Origin: Pseudomonas kielensis
GTDB lineage: Bacteria; Pseudomonadota; Gammaproteobacteria; Pseudomonadales; Pseudomonadaceae
Assembly: GCF_014236655.1 (NCBI RefSeq)
Contig: NZ_JACMYG010000015.1
Location: forward strand, 1 to 64,000
DNA length: 64,000 nt
Direction of reading: 5' to 3'
Below, piece after piece: positions 8,949 through 18,184 of the stretch. The notes under the pieces were generated by a model. That model did no database searches. It was given only the letters and a program-made list of their open reading frames with translations, and had not been told where the DNA came from. The translations under genes were made by a program, and so were the position numbers. Numbering within the stretch: the stretch's first letter is position 1; each line of letters opens with the position of its first letter.

Positions 8949-9824
8949 ATGCCCGCACTGGAAACCCTGCAAGTCTTTCAAGCCCTCAACCGCTCGCCCC
9001 ATGCTCGTCTCGAGCACAGCGCCGAGCTCGGTGACGGCATGGCTGCAGCCCTGTGGAGCAACTACCACGACGCCCAGGATTACCAGGCCCCGGGGCATCA
9101 CACCCTGTCCTGCTACCTGGCCGGCGGTACCGGGACCTTCCGCCGCGAACAGCCCGGCACCACCGGCGGCCCGAACAAACTCTGCGTGCTGCCCGCCGAA
9201 CATCAGTCAGCCTGGGTGATCAACGGTGAAATCCGCCTGGCCCACCTGTATTTCAGCCAAGAGCAGTTCGCCCTCGGCTGCGTCACCCTGCTCGACCGCG
9301 AACCCCGTGCGCTGCACCTGCGCGAAGGCACCTTTCTCGACGACCCGTTGCAGGCCCGACGCTTTCACCAACTGATCGCCTTGAACTGGGATGAACCCGG
9401 CGAGCGCCTGCTGACCAGCAGCCTGGCCCACGAAATGCTCAGCCACACCCTGCTCAACCAAGTTGGCCTGCGTCAGGGGCTGCGACTCAAGGGCGGTCTG
9501 GCCGCCCATCAGCGACGCCTCCTGGTGGAGTACATCGACAGTCATCTGGAGCAGTCCATCAGCCTTGGCCAACTGGCGGCCCTGTGTGCGCTGTCGGAGT
9601 ACCACTTCGCCCGGATGTTCCGTGAAAGCTTCGGCCTGCCGCCCCATCAATACCTGCTGGCCCGCCGCCTGGCACAGGCCCGGTATCTGCTGCGCAGCAC
9701 CCGGCACCCCTTGGGCGAGATTGCCCTGGCCTGCGGTTTTGCCAGCGCCAGCCACTTCACCAACCGCTTCCGCCAGGCCATGCACGGCACGCCCGGCGAC
9801 TACCGCCAGGCGTTCCAGGCTTAG
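8949..9824 (+). CDS. AraC-family transcriptional regulator
   Basis: A 291-residue regulator with an N-terminal cupin-like sensing domain (about 30-160) and a C-terminal double HTH of the AraC/XylS type (about 190-290; 'LSEYHFARMFRESFGLPPHQ' and 'IALACGFASASHFTNRFRQ'). The ATG at 8949 follows TTGGAG with good spacing and was preferred to longer in-frame starts back to 8829. It is divergent from the EamA exporter, which is its most likely target. It ends 8 bases before the convergent TonB receptor gene. Confidence 0.9.
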   Translation: MPALETLQVFQALNRSPHARLEHSAELGDGMAAALWSNYHDAQDYQAPGHHTLSCYLAGGTGTFRREQPGTTGGPNKLCVLPAEHQSAWVINGEIRLAHLYFSQEQFALGCVTLLDREPRALHLREGTFLDDPLQARRFHQLIALNWDEPGERLLTSSLAHEMLSHTLLNQVGLRQGLRLKGGLAAHQRRLLVEYIDSHLEQSISLGQLAALCALSEYHFARMFRESFGLPPHQYLLARRLAQARYLLRSTRHPLGEIALACGFASASHFTNRFRQAMHGTPGDYRQAFQA

Positions 9825-9832
9825 CGCATCAC

Positions 9833-12265
9833 TCAGAATTCGAGCGTGCTGGACAACGACACCTGGCGCGAATCACCCATCGAGACAAAAAAGCGGCTGG
9901 CCGCCGAGGTGTAGTAGGTGCGGTCGAAAAGGTTCTTCACGTTGAGCTGGAACTTGACCTTCTGCCCGTCGAGCCGGGTGTCGTAGGTGGCGAAGGCGTC
10001 CGCCACGGTGTAGCCCGGCAGGTCAAAGTCGTTCACCGCATTACCCGCCCGTTCGCCGACATAGCGCGCGCCAGCGCCGACGCGCAGTTGATCGCCACCG
10101 ATCAGGCTGCCGAAGTCGTAGACCGCCGACAGTGATCCGCTGTTGCGGGCCACGTTCTGCAATTTTTTGCCCTGGTAGGTCGGGTCTTCGGTGACCTCGG
10201 CATCGGTGTAGGCATAGCTGCCGATCAGGCTCCAGCGCTCGCTCAACTGCCCGCTCAGGTCCATTTCCAGCCCCCGGGAGCGAACCTCGCCCGCCGCACT
10301 GTAAATCGTCACCGGCCCCTCGGCGTTGGCCACCAGCACGTTGCGCTTCTTGATGTCGAACAGCGCGATATTGCCGGTGATGAGCCCCGGCAGAACGAGC
10401 TTGGCCCCCAGCTCCCAGGACTTGGCCTCTTCCGGCGCCACGCTGCCATCAAGCACTGTGCTGCTGCCACTGAGCGGGGCAATGGTGGAGTTGGGTTTGA
10501 AGGATTCGGTGTAGCTGCCGTAGAACGACAGCGCATCGCTGTAGCGATACACCAGGCCGGCGCGGGGTACCCACTTCTGGCCGTTGGTGTCGGTGTTGGC
10601 CTTGAACGGACGCCCCTTGCCGGCGTACTGGTCGTACTCCTGGAAGCGCCCCCCGGCGACGAGGATCCACTGTTCGTTGAGGTGAATCGAGTCCTGCAGG
10701 AACACCGAGTCGCTGCGCAGCAGGTCTGTCTGCGCGCTGTCCGCGGCGCTGACGGTGGTACCCGCCACTTCACGGCCATAGACCGGGTCGAGGTAGCTGA
10801 ACGACGGGGCCTGGCTTTTCTGTCGGATCAGGTCGGCGCGGTAGATCTTGCGGTACTCGTCATCCACCCCCAGCACCAGGTCATGTTGCATGCCGGCCAG
10901 CTCGACCTGGCCCTGCAGGCTGACGGTGGTGAAGCGGTCGGTGCTGAGGGCGCCCTGGGTGCCGTCCATGTTGCGGGTCAGCGTGCCCTTCGCCGGGTCG
11001 ATCGCGGTGATGCGGACCTGGCTGGCATCGTAGGTTTCGCGGTTCCAGCTGTAGCCGAAGTGGGCGCTCCAGTTGTCATTGAGCTGGTGATCGGCTTCAA
11101 CGCGATAGAGGTCCGAGCGCCCCTCCATGTGATTGAACGGCTCGTCCAGACGGCGCTGTGCCGGAATGTCCAGCGGGTGATTGGTCAGTGGGTCGATGGC
11201 CGTGCCACGGTCGAATGGCGAGAGGAATTCGCGGTGCTCGTAGGCGAATTTCAACGTGGTGCTGTCGCCGTACCAGGCCAGGGACGGCGCGATCAGGCTC
11301 TCGCGGTGGGTGCCGAAATTGCGCCAGTAATCTTCGTCTTCGTGGTCCAGCACCAACCGATAGGCCAGGCCGGACTCCCCCAGTGCGCCGGTGCTGTCCA
11401 GGCTGGCGCCGCTGCCGTTCTTGCCGGCGCCGTAGCTTGAGCCGCGCGCGGTCAGGGCGTTGTAGGCCTGCACCTGGGGTTGCTTGCTGACCATGTTCAC
11501 CACGCCGCCCGGGTCCTGGATTCCGTACAGCAAGGAGGCTGGTCCCTTCAGCACCTCGACCCGATCCACCGAAGCATTCAAACCACGGCCCTGCACGATC
11601 GGCATGCCGTCGCGCATGATCGAACCGTTGCGGTTGTCACCAAACCCGCGGGTCATCACCGAGTCCTGGGTGCTGCCCAGGGTATTGCCCTGGGTGATGC
11701 CGCTGACATTGGCCAGGGCATCGTCGAGGTTGCGCGGCGCCTGGTCACGCAGGACCTGGGCCGCGACCACGTTGATGGTCTGGGGGATTTCCTGCAGCGT
11801 GGCCGAGGAGCGCGCAATCGAGGTGGTCGCCGGCGGCTGGTAGCTCAGCGAGGCGTCCTGCACCGAGGTGATGGTGGTCGCCCCCAGGTTCAAGACGCCA
11901 GCACTGGGCATGGGTTCCAGGACCAGGGTATGACCATCGGTCTGGCGGAACGTCATTGCCGACCCGCTCAACAGCCGCTGCATGGCTTGCTCGGCACTCA
12001 TCTGCCCACTGATGGCCGGCGCCGTCACGCCGTAGGGCGCTTCATCGGTGTAGACCACGCTGATGCCGGTCACCCGGCTGAAATCGCTCAGGGCCTGAGG
12101 CAAGGGTTTGGCGGCGATATCGAAGCGAAACTGACCTGTGTGCTGCTCACTGGGCTGCGCGGCCTGGGCCACGTTCAGCGCTGACACTGCCACCACCGCC
12201 AGGACCGAGCCTGCGAACCACTGTTTGACCGAACCGCCTGCCACCGAACTTGCCCTGGACTTCAT
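9833..12265 (-). CDS. TonB-dependent siderophore receptor with STN signalling domain
   Basis: An outer-membrane receptor of 810 residues that imports a ferric siderophore using TonB energy. It has a signal peptide (about 1-36, ending 'NVAQA'), a periplasmic STN/secretin-like domain (about 45-100) that contacts FecR, a plug domain (about 145-255; 'IPQTINVV', 'RVEVLKGPASLLYG') and a 22-strand barrel ending in the usual terminal Phe. It resembles the FiuA/FoxA (hydroxamate, ferrichrome/ferrioxamine) type. The longest frame uses TTG at 12292, but the ATG at 12265 gives a normal signal peptide. It is probably transcribed by the ECF sigma factor encoded upstream. The exact siderophore is unknown. 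Confidence 0.9.
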   Translation of the reverse strand: MKSRASSVAGGSVKQWFAGSVLAVVAVSALNVAQAAQPSEQHTGQFRFDIAAKPLPQALSDFSRVTGISVVYTDEAPYGVTAPAISGQMSAEQAMQRLLSGSAMTFRQTDGHTLVLEPMPSAGVLNLGATTITSVQDASLSYQPPATTSIARSSATLQEIPQTINVVAAQVLRDQAPRNLDDALANVSGITQGNTLGSTQDSVMTRGFGDNRNGSIMRDGMPIVQGRGLNASVDRVEVLKGPASLLYGIQDPGGVVNMVSKQPQVQAYNALTARGSSYGAGKNGSGASLDSTGALGESGLAYRLVLDHEDEDYWRNFGTHRESLIAPSLAWYGDSTTLKFAYEHREFLSPFDRGTAIDPLTNHPLDIPAQRRLDEPFNHMEGRSDLYRVEADHQLNDNWSAHFGYSWNRETYDASQVRITAIDPAKGTLTRNMDGTQGALSTDRFTTVSLQGQVELAGMQHDLVLGVDDEYRKIYRADLIRQKSQAPSFSYLDPVYGREVAGTTVSAADSAQTDLLRSDSVFLQDSIHLNEQWILVAGGRFQEYDQYAGKGRPFKANTDTNGQKWVPRAGLVYRYSDALSFYGSYTESFKPNSTIAPLSGSSTVLDGSVAPEEAKSWELGAKLVLPGLITGNIALFDIKKRNVLVANAEGPVTIYSAAGEVRSRGLEMDLSGQLSERWSLIGSYAYTDAEVTEDPTYQGKKLQNVARNSGSLSAVYDFGSLIGGDQLRVGAGARYVGERAGNAVNDFDLPGYTVADAFATYDTRLDGQKVKFQLNVKNLFDRTYYTSAASRFFVSMGDSRQVSLSSTLEF

Positions 12266-12416
12266 TGCTTGGACCCATGTGTAGTAACGCAACCGATGCG
12301 AACAATTCGCACTTTCATCACTACACGGATGGCGCTCGGGTTTACCTCACCTGATCCGCAAAAATATTTGCATACCCCGCCCTCTGCTACGGACGGCTAC
12401 GGAAATCGTTTGGCCT

Positions 12417-13403
12417 TCAGCGCAGGATGATCAGGTTGCCCAGGTGGTTCTGCTGAAAACCCAGCACCTCTTGCAACGACGCCAGGACGGCTTGCGGGTC
12501 GTGGCTGGGAAAGCTGCCGCTGATGCGACGCGCGCCCAGCTCATCGTTGAGCAGGAGGATTCGCCCCGGGTAATAACGCCGCAGGTCCTGCACCACATCC
12601 GCCAAAGGCGCCTTGTAGTAATTCAGCCAGCCCTGGCGCCAGGCCAGTTGCGCCTGCGCATCGATCGCTTGCAGGGCACGGGCATGGCCGGCGCTGTAGG
12701 CCACTTGCTGGTCGGCGCCCAGCACCTGCTGCTCGGCACCTTTGGCCGGGGTGACGCCGACCCGTCCCGAGAGCACGCTGACCTGCGCGCCCATGGGTTG
12801 CAGGCGCACTTCGAACTGAGTGCCCAGGACCCGCGCCTCGCCTCGGTTGGCATCGACCACAAAGGGTTCGCCAGTGTGGCTCACGCTGAAAAACGCCGCC
12901 CCCCGGCGTACCTCGACGTGCCGCTCACCTCCGCTGAAATCCACGGCAATGGCGCTGTCGGCATCCAGGGTAATCACCGATTGATCGGCCAGGGTCACGC
13001 TGCGCACTTGCCCCGGCGCCGAGACATAGTCGGCGCCCAGGTCATCGAACCAGCGCGACGGCTGCCAGCCCGCGCCCATCGACACCATCAGCAGCAGGCT
13101 GGCGGCCAGCGCCAGCCCACCCGACCAGCGCCGCACGCTGGAACGCCGCGCGCGGTTCATTGCATTCAAGTAGCCCTGCAAGGCCAAGGCATCTTCGTCG
13201 GCCAGGGTGCGGGCGGGCACTTCGCTGAGCTCCCAGATCACCTGGGCCTGGGCATAGGCCTCGGCGTGGGCAGGGTCGGCCTGCAGCCAATGGCTGAAGG
13301 TTGCTTGATCGCCACTGCTCGGCTGATCGTGCAGCAGGCTCAGCCAGGCCAGCGCGGCCTGTTCCTGAGCGGGCGTCGGCAGGACGCGAGTGTCGTGGTT
13401 CAC
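12417..13403 (-). CDS. FecR-family anti-sigma/signal transducer
   Basis: An inner-membrane regulator of 328 residues that links the siderophore receptor to its ECF sigma factor. It has a DUF4880-type cytoplasmic N-terminus (about 10-55), a single membrane segment (about 95-113), a FecR domain (about 120-215) and a C-terminal STN-like part (about 265-325). It starts with GTG and overlaps the sigma-factor stop by 4 bases, indicating translational coupling. A 151-base gap separates it from the receptor gene, room for a sigma-dependent promoter. Confidence 0.92.
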   Translation of the reverse strand: MNHDTRVLPTPAQEQAALAWLSLLHDQPSSGDQATFSHWLQADPAHAEAYAQAQVIWELSEVPARTLADEDALALQGYLNAMNRARRSSVRRWSGGLALAASLLLMVSMGAGWQPSRWFDDLGADYVSAPGQVRSVTLADQSVITLDADSAIAVDFSGGERHVEVRRGAAFFSVSHTGEPFVVDANRGEARVLGTQFEVRLQPMGAQVSVLSGRVGVTPAKGAEQQVLGADQQVAYSAGHARALQAIDAQAQLAWRQGWLNYYKAPLADVVQDLRRYYPGRILLLNDELGARRISGSFPSHDPQAVLASLQEVLGFQQNHLGNLIILR

Positions 13404-13972
13404 GGGGCTTTCCCTGGCGGACGTGATTCGGGGTCCCGCAGACTGTCCTTGCAGGCTTGGAGCGCGCGCATCATATGTTTTTCCACGGCACTCTGGGACA
13501 AGCCCATGACCTTGGCAATGTCGGCGTACTTGCGGCCGTGGATGCGGTTGAGCAAAAAGATCTGCCGGGTGCGCTCGGGCAAACTGCGCAGCGCAGCCTC
13601 GACATGGCGCAAGTCATTGCCGGCTTCGAGTGCCGCTTGGGGCTCCACGCCAAGCGTGTCCTGTTGTTCCGGCAGCCAGCCTTCGCTCAGCCGGCCCCGG
13701 GCGTCTTCGCTGCGCAGGTGATCGATGGCGATGTTGCCGGCGCAGCGCAGCAAATACGTGCTGAGTTCCTCGACCTGCACCAACGGCCGCCGCCAGAACC
13801 GCAGGAACAGGTCCTGCACCAGGTCGGCCGCCGTCGCCCGACACCCCACCCGCCGACTGACCAAGGCCTCCATCTGCGAGCGCTGGGACAAGAACACCTG
13901 GAGAAAATGTGCGCGGCCGCTCGGGCTGTCACTGCCGTCGGCCTTCTGTGGTTCAGGGGGTATGCTGATCAT
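13400..13972 (-). CDS. ECF sigma factor (FecI-like)
   Basis: An extracytoplasmic-function sigma-70 factor of the iron-starvation type, 190 residues. Region 2 includes 'LVQDLFLRFWRR' (about 51-62), and region 4 has the HTH 'YADIAKVMGLSQSAVEKHM' (about 151-169). The ATG at 13972 gives the normal size; the longer frame back to 14443 reads through the DUF3325 gene. It is followed directly by its FecR partner. Expected role: transcription of the receptor gene when the cognate ferric siderophore binds. Fur control from the site near 16259 would add iron-starvation control. Confidence 0.92.
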   Translation of the reverse strand: MISIPPEPQKADGSDSPSGRAHFLQVFLSQRSQMEALVSRRVGCRATAADLVQDLFLRFWRRPLVQVEELSTYLLRCAGNIAIDHLRSEDARGRLSEGWLPEQQDTLGVEPQAALEAGNDLRHVEAALRSLPERTRQIFLLNRIHGRKYADIAKVMGLSQSAVEKHMMRALQACKDSLRDPESRPPGKAP

Positions 13973-13986
13973 CCGGCTCGACTCGC

Positions 13987-14313
13987 CTACCCCAGCGCCA
14001 ACGCGACCAGCGGGCTGAACAGCAGCCCGAGGGCCGCCATGAGCATCACCAGGCGCGGCCGATAGGGCAGCAACCAGACCAGCAGCAGGGCGCTGGCCAT
14101 CAGGGCCGCGCACCACTGCACCAGGCCCAGGCTCCAGCCGGTGGCCAGGACGGCCGCCGCCAATGACAGCCCCAACAGCGACCAGCCGCACAGCTGCAAC
14201 AGCCGCCGCACACGCGCCGTCGGGGTGCGGGCGAGCAGGTCGCGATGATGGCGGTCCATCGACAGGCACAATGCGGTAAATCCGCTGTAGCTCAGCAATA
14301 CGGGCAGCAGCAC
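13987..14313 (-). CDS. DUF3325 membrane protein
   Basis: A 108-residue protein with three or four hydrophobic helices (about 2-18, 40-62, 65-82 and 88-107) and a basic 'MDRHHRDLL' loop. DUF3325 proteins accompany PepSY and DUF3649 proteins in bacterial iron-uptake operons; their function is unknown. The start is GTG immediately after the stop of the PepSY gene, with no gap, so it is probably translated by coupling. It ends 14 bases before the sigma-factor start. Confidence 0.8.
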   Translation of the reverse strand: MLLPVLLSYSGFTALCLSMDRHHRDLLARTPTARVRRLLQLCGWSLLGLSLAAAVLATGWSLGLVQWCAALMASALLLVWLLPYRPRLVMLMAALGLLFSPLVALALG

Positions 14314-15900
14314 TCAGTTCACCTCGACGTTGGATGCCACATTCGGCGCACGCACCGCACGCGCCGGGGTTTTGCCGCTGAGCTGGCCGGCACGCTGCAT
14401 CTTCCACGCCGCCCAGGCGAGAAACACACCACTGCAAAGGCACGTCAGGTCAAAGCCCAGGCGAGTCCAGTCGCCTTGCGCCAGCAGCACGCGCAACGAC
14501 TGCTCGCTGCTCAGGGCGTCCAGCAGCGGCACGACACAGAACAACCCGGCGGCCAGGGCCAGTTGCTCGATCCAGGCGGCGCGACCACGGCGCACCAGGG
14601 CATGGACCAGGCTCAAGCCCCAGGTGATGAAAAAGCAGTTCACCTCCCACTCGCCACGCCCGGCCAGGCTCTCCGGCAACAGGCGGTTGGCGCAGAAGAA
14701 CACCGCCACCGCGATCAGCAGCCCCGACATGCTGGCGATGTTGAGCACCTCCACCAGCCGCAACTCGAACGGCATCACCCCGCTCCTGGCATGTTTCAAC
14801 TGGCGCTTGCCCAGCCAGATCACCAGCCCGGTGCCGATCATCGCGGTACCGGCCAAGCCACAGATGAAGTACAGCCAGCGCAGGGTCGGCCCGGCAAAAT
14901 GCCCCAGGTGCAACCCGTAGAAACCACCCGCAATGACCATCGGCGCCGGGCGTGCCGGATCGGCCGTGAGAAACGCGCCGCTGACCCCGTCGAACGCCAC
15001 GGCACTGCCGAACTCATGCATCACCCGGTCAGCGCTGCTGCGCATCACATTCACCGTGGCCTTGATATCGCCCGGATGGCTCACCGTCACCAGACTCACC
15101 TGACCGCCGCCCCACTGCTCGCGAGCGCGCTCGACAAAGGGCGCCAACGCCAGCAATTGCCCGGGCTGGCCCTGGGCCTTGGGCGACTCGGACGCGGGGA
15201 ACAGCTCGCTGAAGAAGCCGTCGGTATCGCCCTGGTAAGCCACCAGGATGCTCGCCGGCATCACCATGTACATGAAGATCACCAGGCTGCTGTAGGTGAT
15301 CATCAGGTGAAACGGCAGCACCAGTACCCCCACCGCGTTGTGCCCGTCGAGCCAGGAGCGCTGGCCCTTGCGCGGACGGAAGGTGAAGAAGTCCTTGAAG
15401 ATTTTCTTGTGGGTGATGATCCCGGTGATCAACGCCACCAGCATCAGCATCGCTGCACTGGTGGATAACCAGCGCCCCCAGGGATGGGGCATCTGCAACT
15501 GGAAATGGAAGCGATAGAAGAAGTCGCCGCCGCGGGTATCGCGCACCTGCAGCACCTCGCCACTGAGCGGGTCGAGTTGGCGTTGCTCACGCGGGCCGCG
15601 TCGGCCCTCGTTACCCGGCATCTGCCAGGACACCGACAGGCCGGGGTCACGCGCGCTCGGCAGGCTGATGACCCAACGCCCGGCACCGGCGGCGTGCTGC
15701 TGCAGGTAGTGCTGCGCCAGTGTCAGGCTGGCTTCGCTGCTGACCTGACGCACCGGCACTTCCGGCCGCATCCAGTGGCTGATCTCGTCGTTGAAGTACG
15801 ACAGGGTGCCGGTGAGGAAGATCGCGAACAGCATCCAGCCGAAGATCAATCCGGTCCAGGTGTGCAACCAGGCCATGGCCTGACGCAAGCCCTCTTTCAT
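14314..15900 (-). CDS. PepSY-domain iron-uptake membrane protein (PiuB-like)
   Basis: An inner-membrane protein of 528 residues of the PepSY-associated TM (COG3182, PiuB/FoxB-like) family. It starts 'MKEGLRQAMAWLHTWTG' with a membrane helix (about 10-35), has a large periplasmic PepSY region, a central TM pair (about 140-215), and several C-terminal helices (about 340-500). Relatives include FoxB and FpvG, which act after siderophore import, probably in iron reduction or siderophore uptake across the inner membrane. Its ATG overlaps the DUF3649 stop by 4 bases. A role in releasing iron from the siderophore imported by this operon's receptor is an inference. Confidence 0.85.
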   Translation of the reverse strand: MKEGLRQAMAWLHTWTGLIFGWMLFAIFLTGTLSYFNDEISHWMRPEVPVRQVSSEASLTLAQHYLQQHAAGAGRWVISLPSARDPGLSVSWQMPGNEGRRGPREQRQLDPLSGEVLQVRDTRGGDFFYRFHFQLQMPHPWGRWLSTSAAMLMLVALITGIITHKKIFKDFFTFRPRKGQRSWLDGHNAVGVLVLPFHLMITYSSLVIFMYMVMPASILVAYQGDTDGFFSELFPASESPKAQGQPGQLLALAPFVERAREQWGGGQVSLVTVSHPGDIKATVNVMRSSADRVMHEFGSAVAFDGVSGAFLTADPARPAPMVIAGGFYGLHLGHFAGPTLRWLYFICGLAGTAMIGTGLVIWLGKRQLKHARSGVMPFELRLVEVLNIASMSGLLIAVAVFFCANRLLPESLAGRGEWEVNCFFITWGLSLVHALVRRGRAAWIEQLALAAGLFCVVPLLDALSSEQSLRVLLAQGDWTRLGFDLTCLCSGVFLAWAAWKMQRAGQLSGKTPARAVRAPNVASNVEVN

Positions 15901-16190
15901 GATTGCCCCAACCAGTAACCCAGGCCACCGAACGCCGCCAGCACCACGCCGGGCAGCAACAGACCAAACCACGCCTGCCAGGCGCTACGACTGGCAAAAC
16001 ACCAGAGCACGGCCACCAGGTACACCAGGAAGGAGGTCATCATGCCGCTGACCACGGCTTCGGCGCGGGCCATGGGCAGCCACAGGCTCATGCAGATACT
16101 GGCCAGTGTTGCGAGGAGGTATCCGCCAAACAGCGCGGCCAGCACCCGCGAGGTGACGGCCAGACGATAGGAAACGGGGAGGCTTTTCAT
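15897..16190 (-). CDS. DUF3649 membrane protein
   Basis: A 97-residue protein with three hydrophobic segments (about 10-35, 45-65 and 72-92) and a basic N-terminus 'MKSLPVSYRLAVTSRVLAA'. DUF3649 proteins are found as the first partner of PepSY and DUF3325 proteins in iron-acquisition operons; the function is unknown. The ATG at 16190 was chosen because it gives the normal family N-terminus; the longer frame to 16427 crosses the Fur-box region. It is the first gene of the iron operon. Confidence 0.8.
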   Translation of the reverse strand: MKSLPVSYRLAVTSRVLAALFGGYLLATLASICMSLWLPMARAEAVVSGMMTSFLVYLVAVLWCFASRSAWQAWFGLLLPGVVLAAFGGLGYWLGQS

Positions 16191-16258
16191 GTTTCGACCT
16201 TGAAACGAAGAGAAATCTGCGCGCGGTCCATGCCAACGCAGGGTCAACGGAGGCCAAT

Positions 16259-16277
16259 AGTAATGATAAATATTCTC
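16259..16277 (-). promoter_or_regulatory. Putative Fur box of the iron operon
   Basis: The 19-mer AGTAATGATAAATATTCTC matches the Fur consensus GATAATGATAATCATTATC at 14 of 19 positions by eye. It lies about 70 bases upstream of the first gene of the DUF3649-PepSY-DUF3325-sigma-FecR-receptor operon. Repression by Fur-Fe(II) under iron sufficiency is expected. Confidence 0.75.
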
Positions 16278-16425
16278 ATGTGCAAAAGACTCTGATGAAA
16301 AAGCCTTGGCACCCCCGGTCAGCGTTGAGTGCTTGATGGCCCCCTCTGCCAACCTCGGTGGTGCTCTGCACGTTGTAGCGGCTGGCGCAGGACGCGACGC
16401 AGCGGCGACACACAGGCCCCAAAAC

Positions 16426-16455
16426 AAAACGGGCCTGCATCTGCAGGCCCGTTTT
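16426..16455. terminator. Strong stem-loop terminator of the hibernation-factor gene
   Basis: A perfect 14-bp stem, with arms 16426-16439 and 16442-16455 and core GGGCCTGCA/TGCAGGCCC, has a 2-base loop and A/T-rich flanks on both sides. It lies about 30 bases after the stop of the minus-strand HPF/RaiA gene. Confidence 0.8.
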
Positions 16456-16483
16456 CATTGGGGTGGTAAAGGTGTATCAGGCA

Positions 16484-16891
16484 TCAGCTATTGAGCGCGG
16501 CCTGCTCGTTCTCGAGAAATTCTTCTTCCAGCAGCGCGTCGGCGTGGGCTCCCGATTGGATTGGGGTCACCGTTGCGCGTTTGCCGCGCAGTTTGCCAAA
16601 CAGATGCTCCAGCGCGTGTTCAAGCTTGGTGGCCGCCCCTTCGATTGCCTGTTCCAGTGTGTCGGCTTTATGAGTCACGGATACCGGTTGATGGCCTTTT
16701 GGCCGCGCTTCAAGCTGGCAGCGCATATCGTGTGGACCGGGTTTATCGCCGTTCTCATCCCGCAGGTGGACCTCGATGCGTGTCAGGTCTTCGTCATAAC
16801 GTTCGAGCGTGCTCTCAATGGTAGTACGTACCCACTCCTCCAGTCGGATGCTGCTTTGAATATGGTTATCGCTGTTGACTTGGATTTGCAT
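16484..16891 (-). CDS. HPF/RaiA-family ribosome-associated protein
   Basis: A 135-residue protein starting 'MQIQVNSDNHIQ', with the beta-alpha-beta-beta-beta-alpha pattern of ribosome hibernation/translation-inhibitor proteins (about 1-105) and a charged C-terminal tail rich in Glu. Family members bind the 30S decoding region in stationary phase or stress. 'GPHDMRCQLEARPKGHQPV' carries the central strands. The ATG follows GGGATGA. It has its own terminator. This is a divergent paralogue type rather than the main hpf beside rpoN. Confidence 0.8.
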   Translation of the reverse strand: MQIQVNSDNHIQSSIRLEEWVRTTIESTLERYDEDLTRIEVHLRDENGDKPGPHDMRCQLEARPKGHQPVSVTHKADTLEQAIEGAATKLEHALEHLFGKLRGKRATVTPIQSGAHADALLEEEFLENEQAALNS

Positions 16892-17098
16892 AGTTCATCC
16901 CTTATTTCAGCTAGCTCGCGAGAGGTCCGGTGTAGCGTTGATTCTTGAATGACCGTGACCTCTTACTTACAGAGTTGGGCAGACGGAGAAACAATTCAAC
17001 CCCTAAAAAAAGATAAATTTTCATTGCTGAAAAAGTCGGACAACGGGCAAAAGCGCTGTTAAGGTCGGGAGTTGGGTCGCCTGGTAACACTGCAACAA

Positions 17099-18049
17099 TT
17101 ACTCACAGTTGCCCTCGCCCAAAGGGTGCATGCCGCGAAAGATCTGCGCCTCTTCCACCAGCCAGTCATGCACCGCGCGAACGCCCGGATGGCTCAGCGC
17201 ACCCGGCGCATAGAGCAGCACGTAACGTTTGTAGTTGGGCACCGCGACGCCGAAGGGCACGATCAGGGTGCCACGCTCCAGCTCATCATTGAGCAGCGTG
17301 CGCCGGGCAATGGCCACGCCCATGCCGGCAATCGCCGCCTCGATGGTCAGGTGGTTGCGATTGAACGTATGCCCCCGGCGCACATCGGCTCCGTCGAAGC
17401 CGATGGCATTGAGGTAGAACTCCCATTCCGCGTATTCATAGCTGCCACGCCAGGCGGTGATGTCGTGCAACAACGGAAAATGCACCAGATCCGCCGGCCC
17501 GTGCAGCGGGGGACGCCCGCGCAACAGGCTGGGCGCGCAGACCGGAAAAATCTGCTCATCGAGCAGGGCTGTGGATAACAGTCCCGGGTAGCTGCCGTCG
17601 TTCAGGTCGATCGCCAGGTCGAAATCACCTTCGTGCAGGGCCACGCTGCTGTCCTCGGCCACCAGGCGCAACTGGATGTCCGGGTAACGCTGCTGCAAGC
17701 GCGGCAGGCGCGGGGTCAGCCATTTGCCGAGGAAAGATGGGATCGAACGCAACCGCAGGATGCCACTGATCATACCGGCGTCCAGTCGGCGCAATTCCGC
17801 GTCGATGCTGCCATAGGCTTCGCCGACGGTGATCGCCAGGCGCTGGCCTTCGGCACTCAATTCGACGCCTCGGGCGCGCCGATGGAACAGGCGGAAACCC
17901 AGGCGCTCTTCCAACTGGCGGATCTGCTGGCTGACCGCCCCGGGGGTGATGTGCAGCTCTTCGGCACAGCGGGTAAACGACAGGTGCCGCGCCGCACAGG
18001 AAAACACATGCAGCCAGACATACGTCTGGGCGTGAAATTGACGACTCAT
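17099..18049 (-). CDS. LysR-family regulator (GcvA/DsdC-like) of serine catabolism
   Basis: A LysR-type regulator of 316 residues. The HTH lies at about 18-60 ('LSFTRCAEELHITPGAVSQQ') and the effector domain at about 95-300, with a GcvA-like subfamily look. It is divergent from the L-serine ammonia-lyase gene across 135 bases and followed there by a serine transporter gene, so serine-responsive control of that pair is the likely job. This rests on position; the effector was not identified. Confidence 0.88.
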   Translation of the reverse strand: MSRQFHAQTYVWLHVFSCAARHLSFTRCAEELHITPGAVSQQIRQLEERLGFRLFHRRARGVELSAEGQRLAITVGEAYGSIDAELRRLDAGMISGILRLRSIPSFLGKWLTPRLPRLQQRYPDIQLRLVAEDSSVALHEGDFDLAIDLNDGSYPGLLSTALLDEQIFPVCAPSLLRGRPPLHGPADLVHFPLLHDITAWRGSYEYAEWEFYLNAIGFDGADVRRGHTFNRNHLTIEAAIAGMGVAIARRTLLNDELERGTLIVPFGVAVPNYKRYVLLYAPGALSHPGVRAVHDWLVEEAQIFRGMHPLGEGNCE

Positions 18050-18184
18050 CGTTTAGTCCTGCTAAAGCCTGTCTTAGGAAGTTTCGTTGGTCACCCTGGA
18101 CCGAGGTAGGCAGTATCGCCGACATTGCGCTTGGCCTACAAAAAATGGCGGCGATTCCTACTCCATTGCTTGTAAGGCTTTAGC

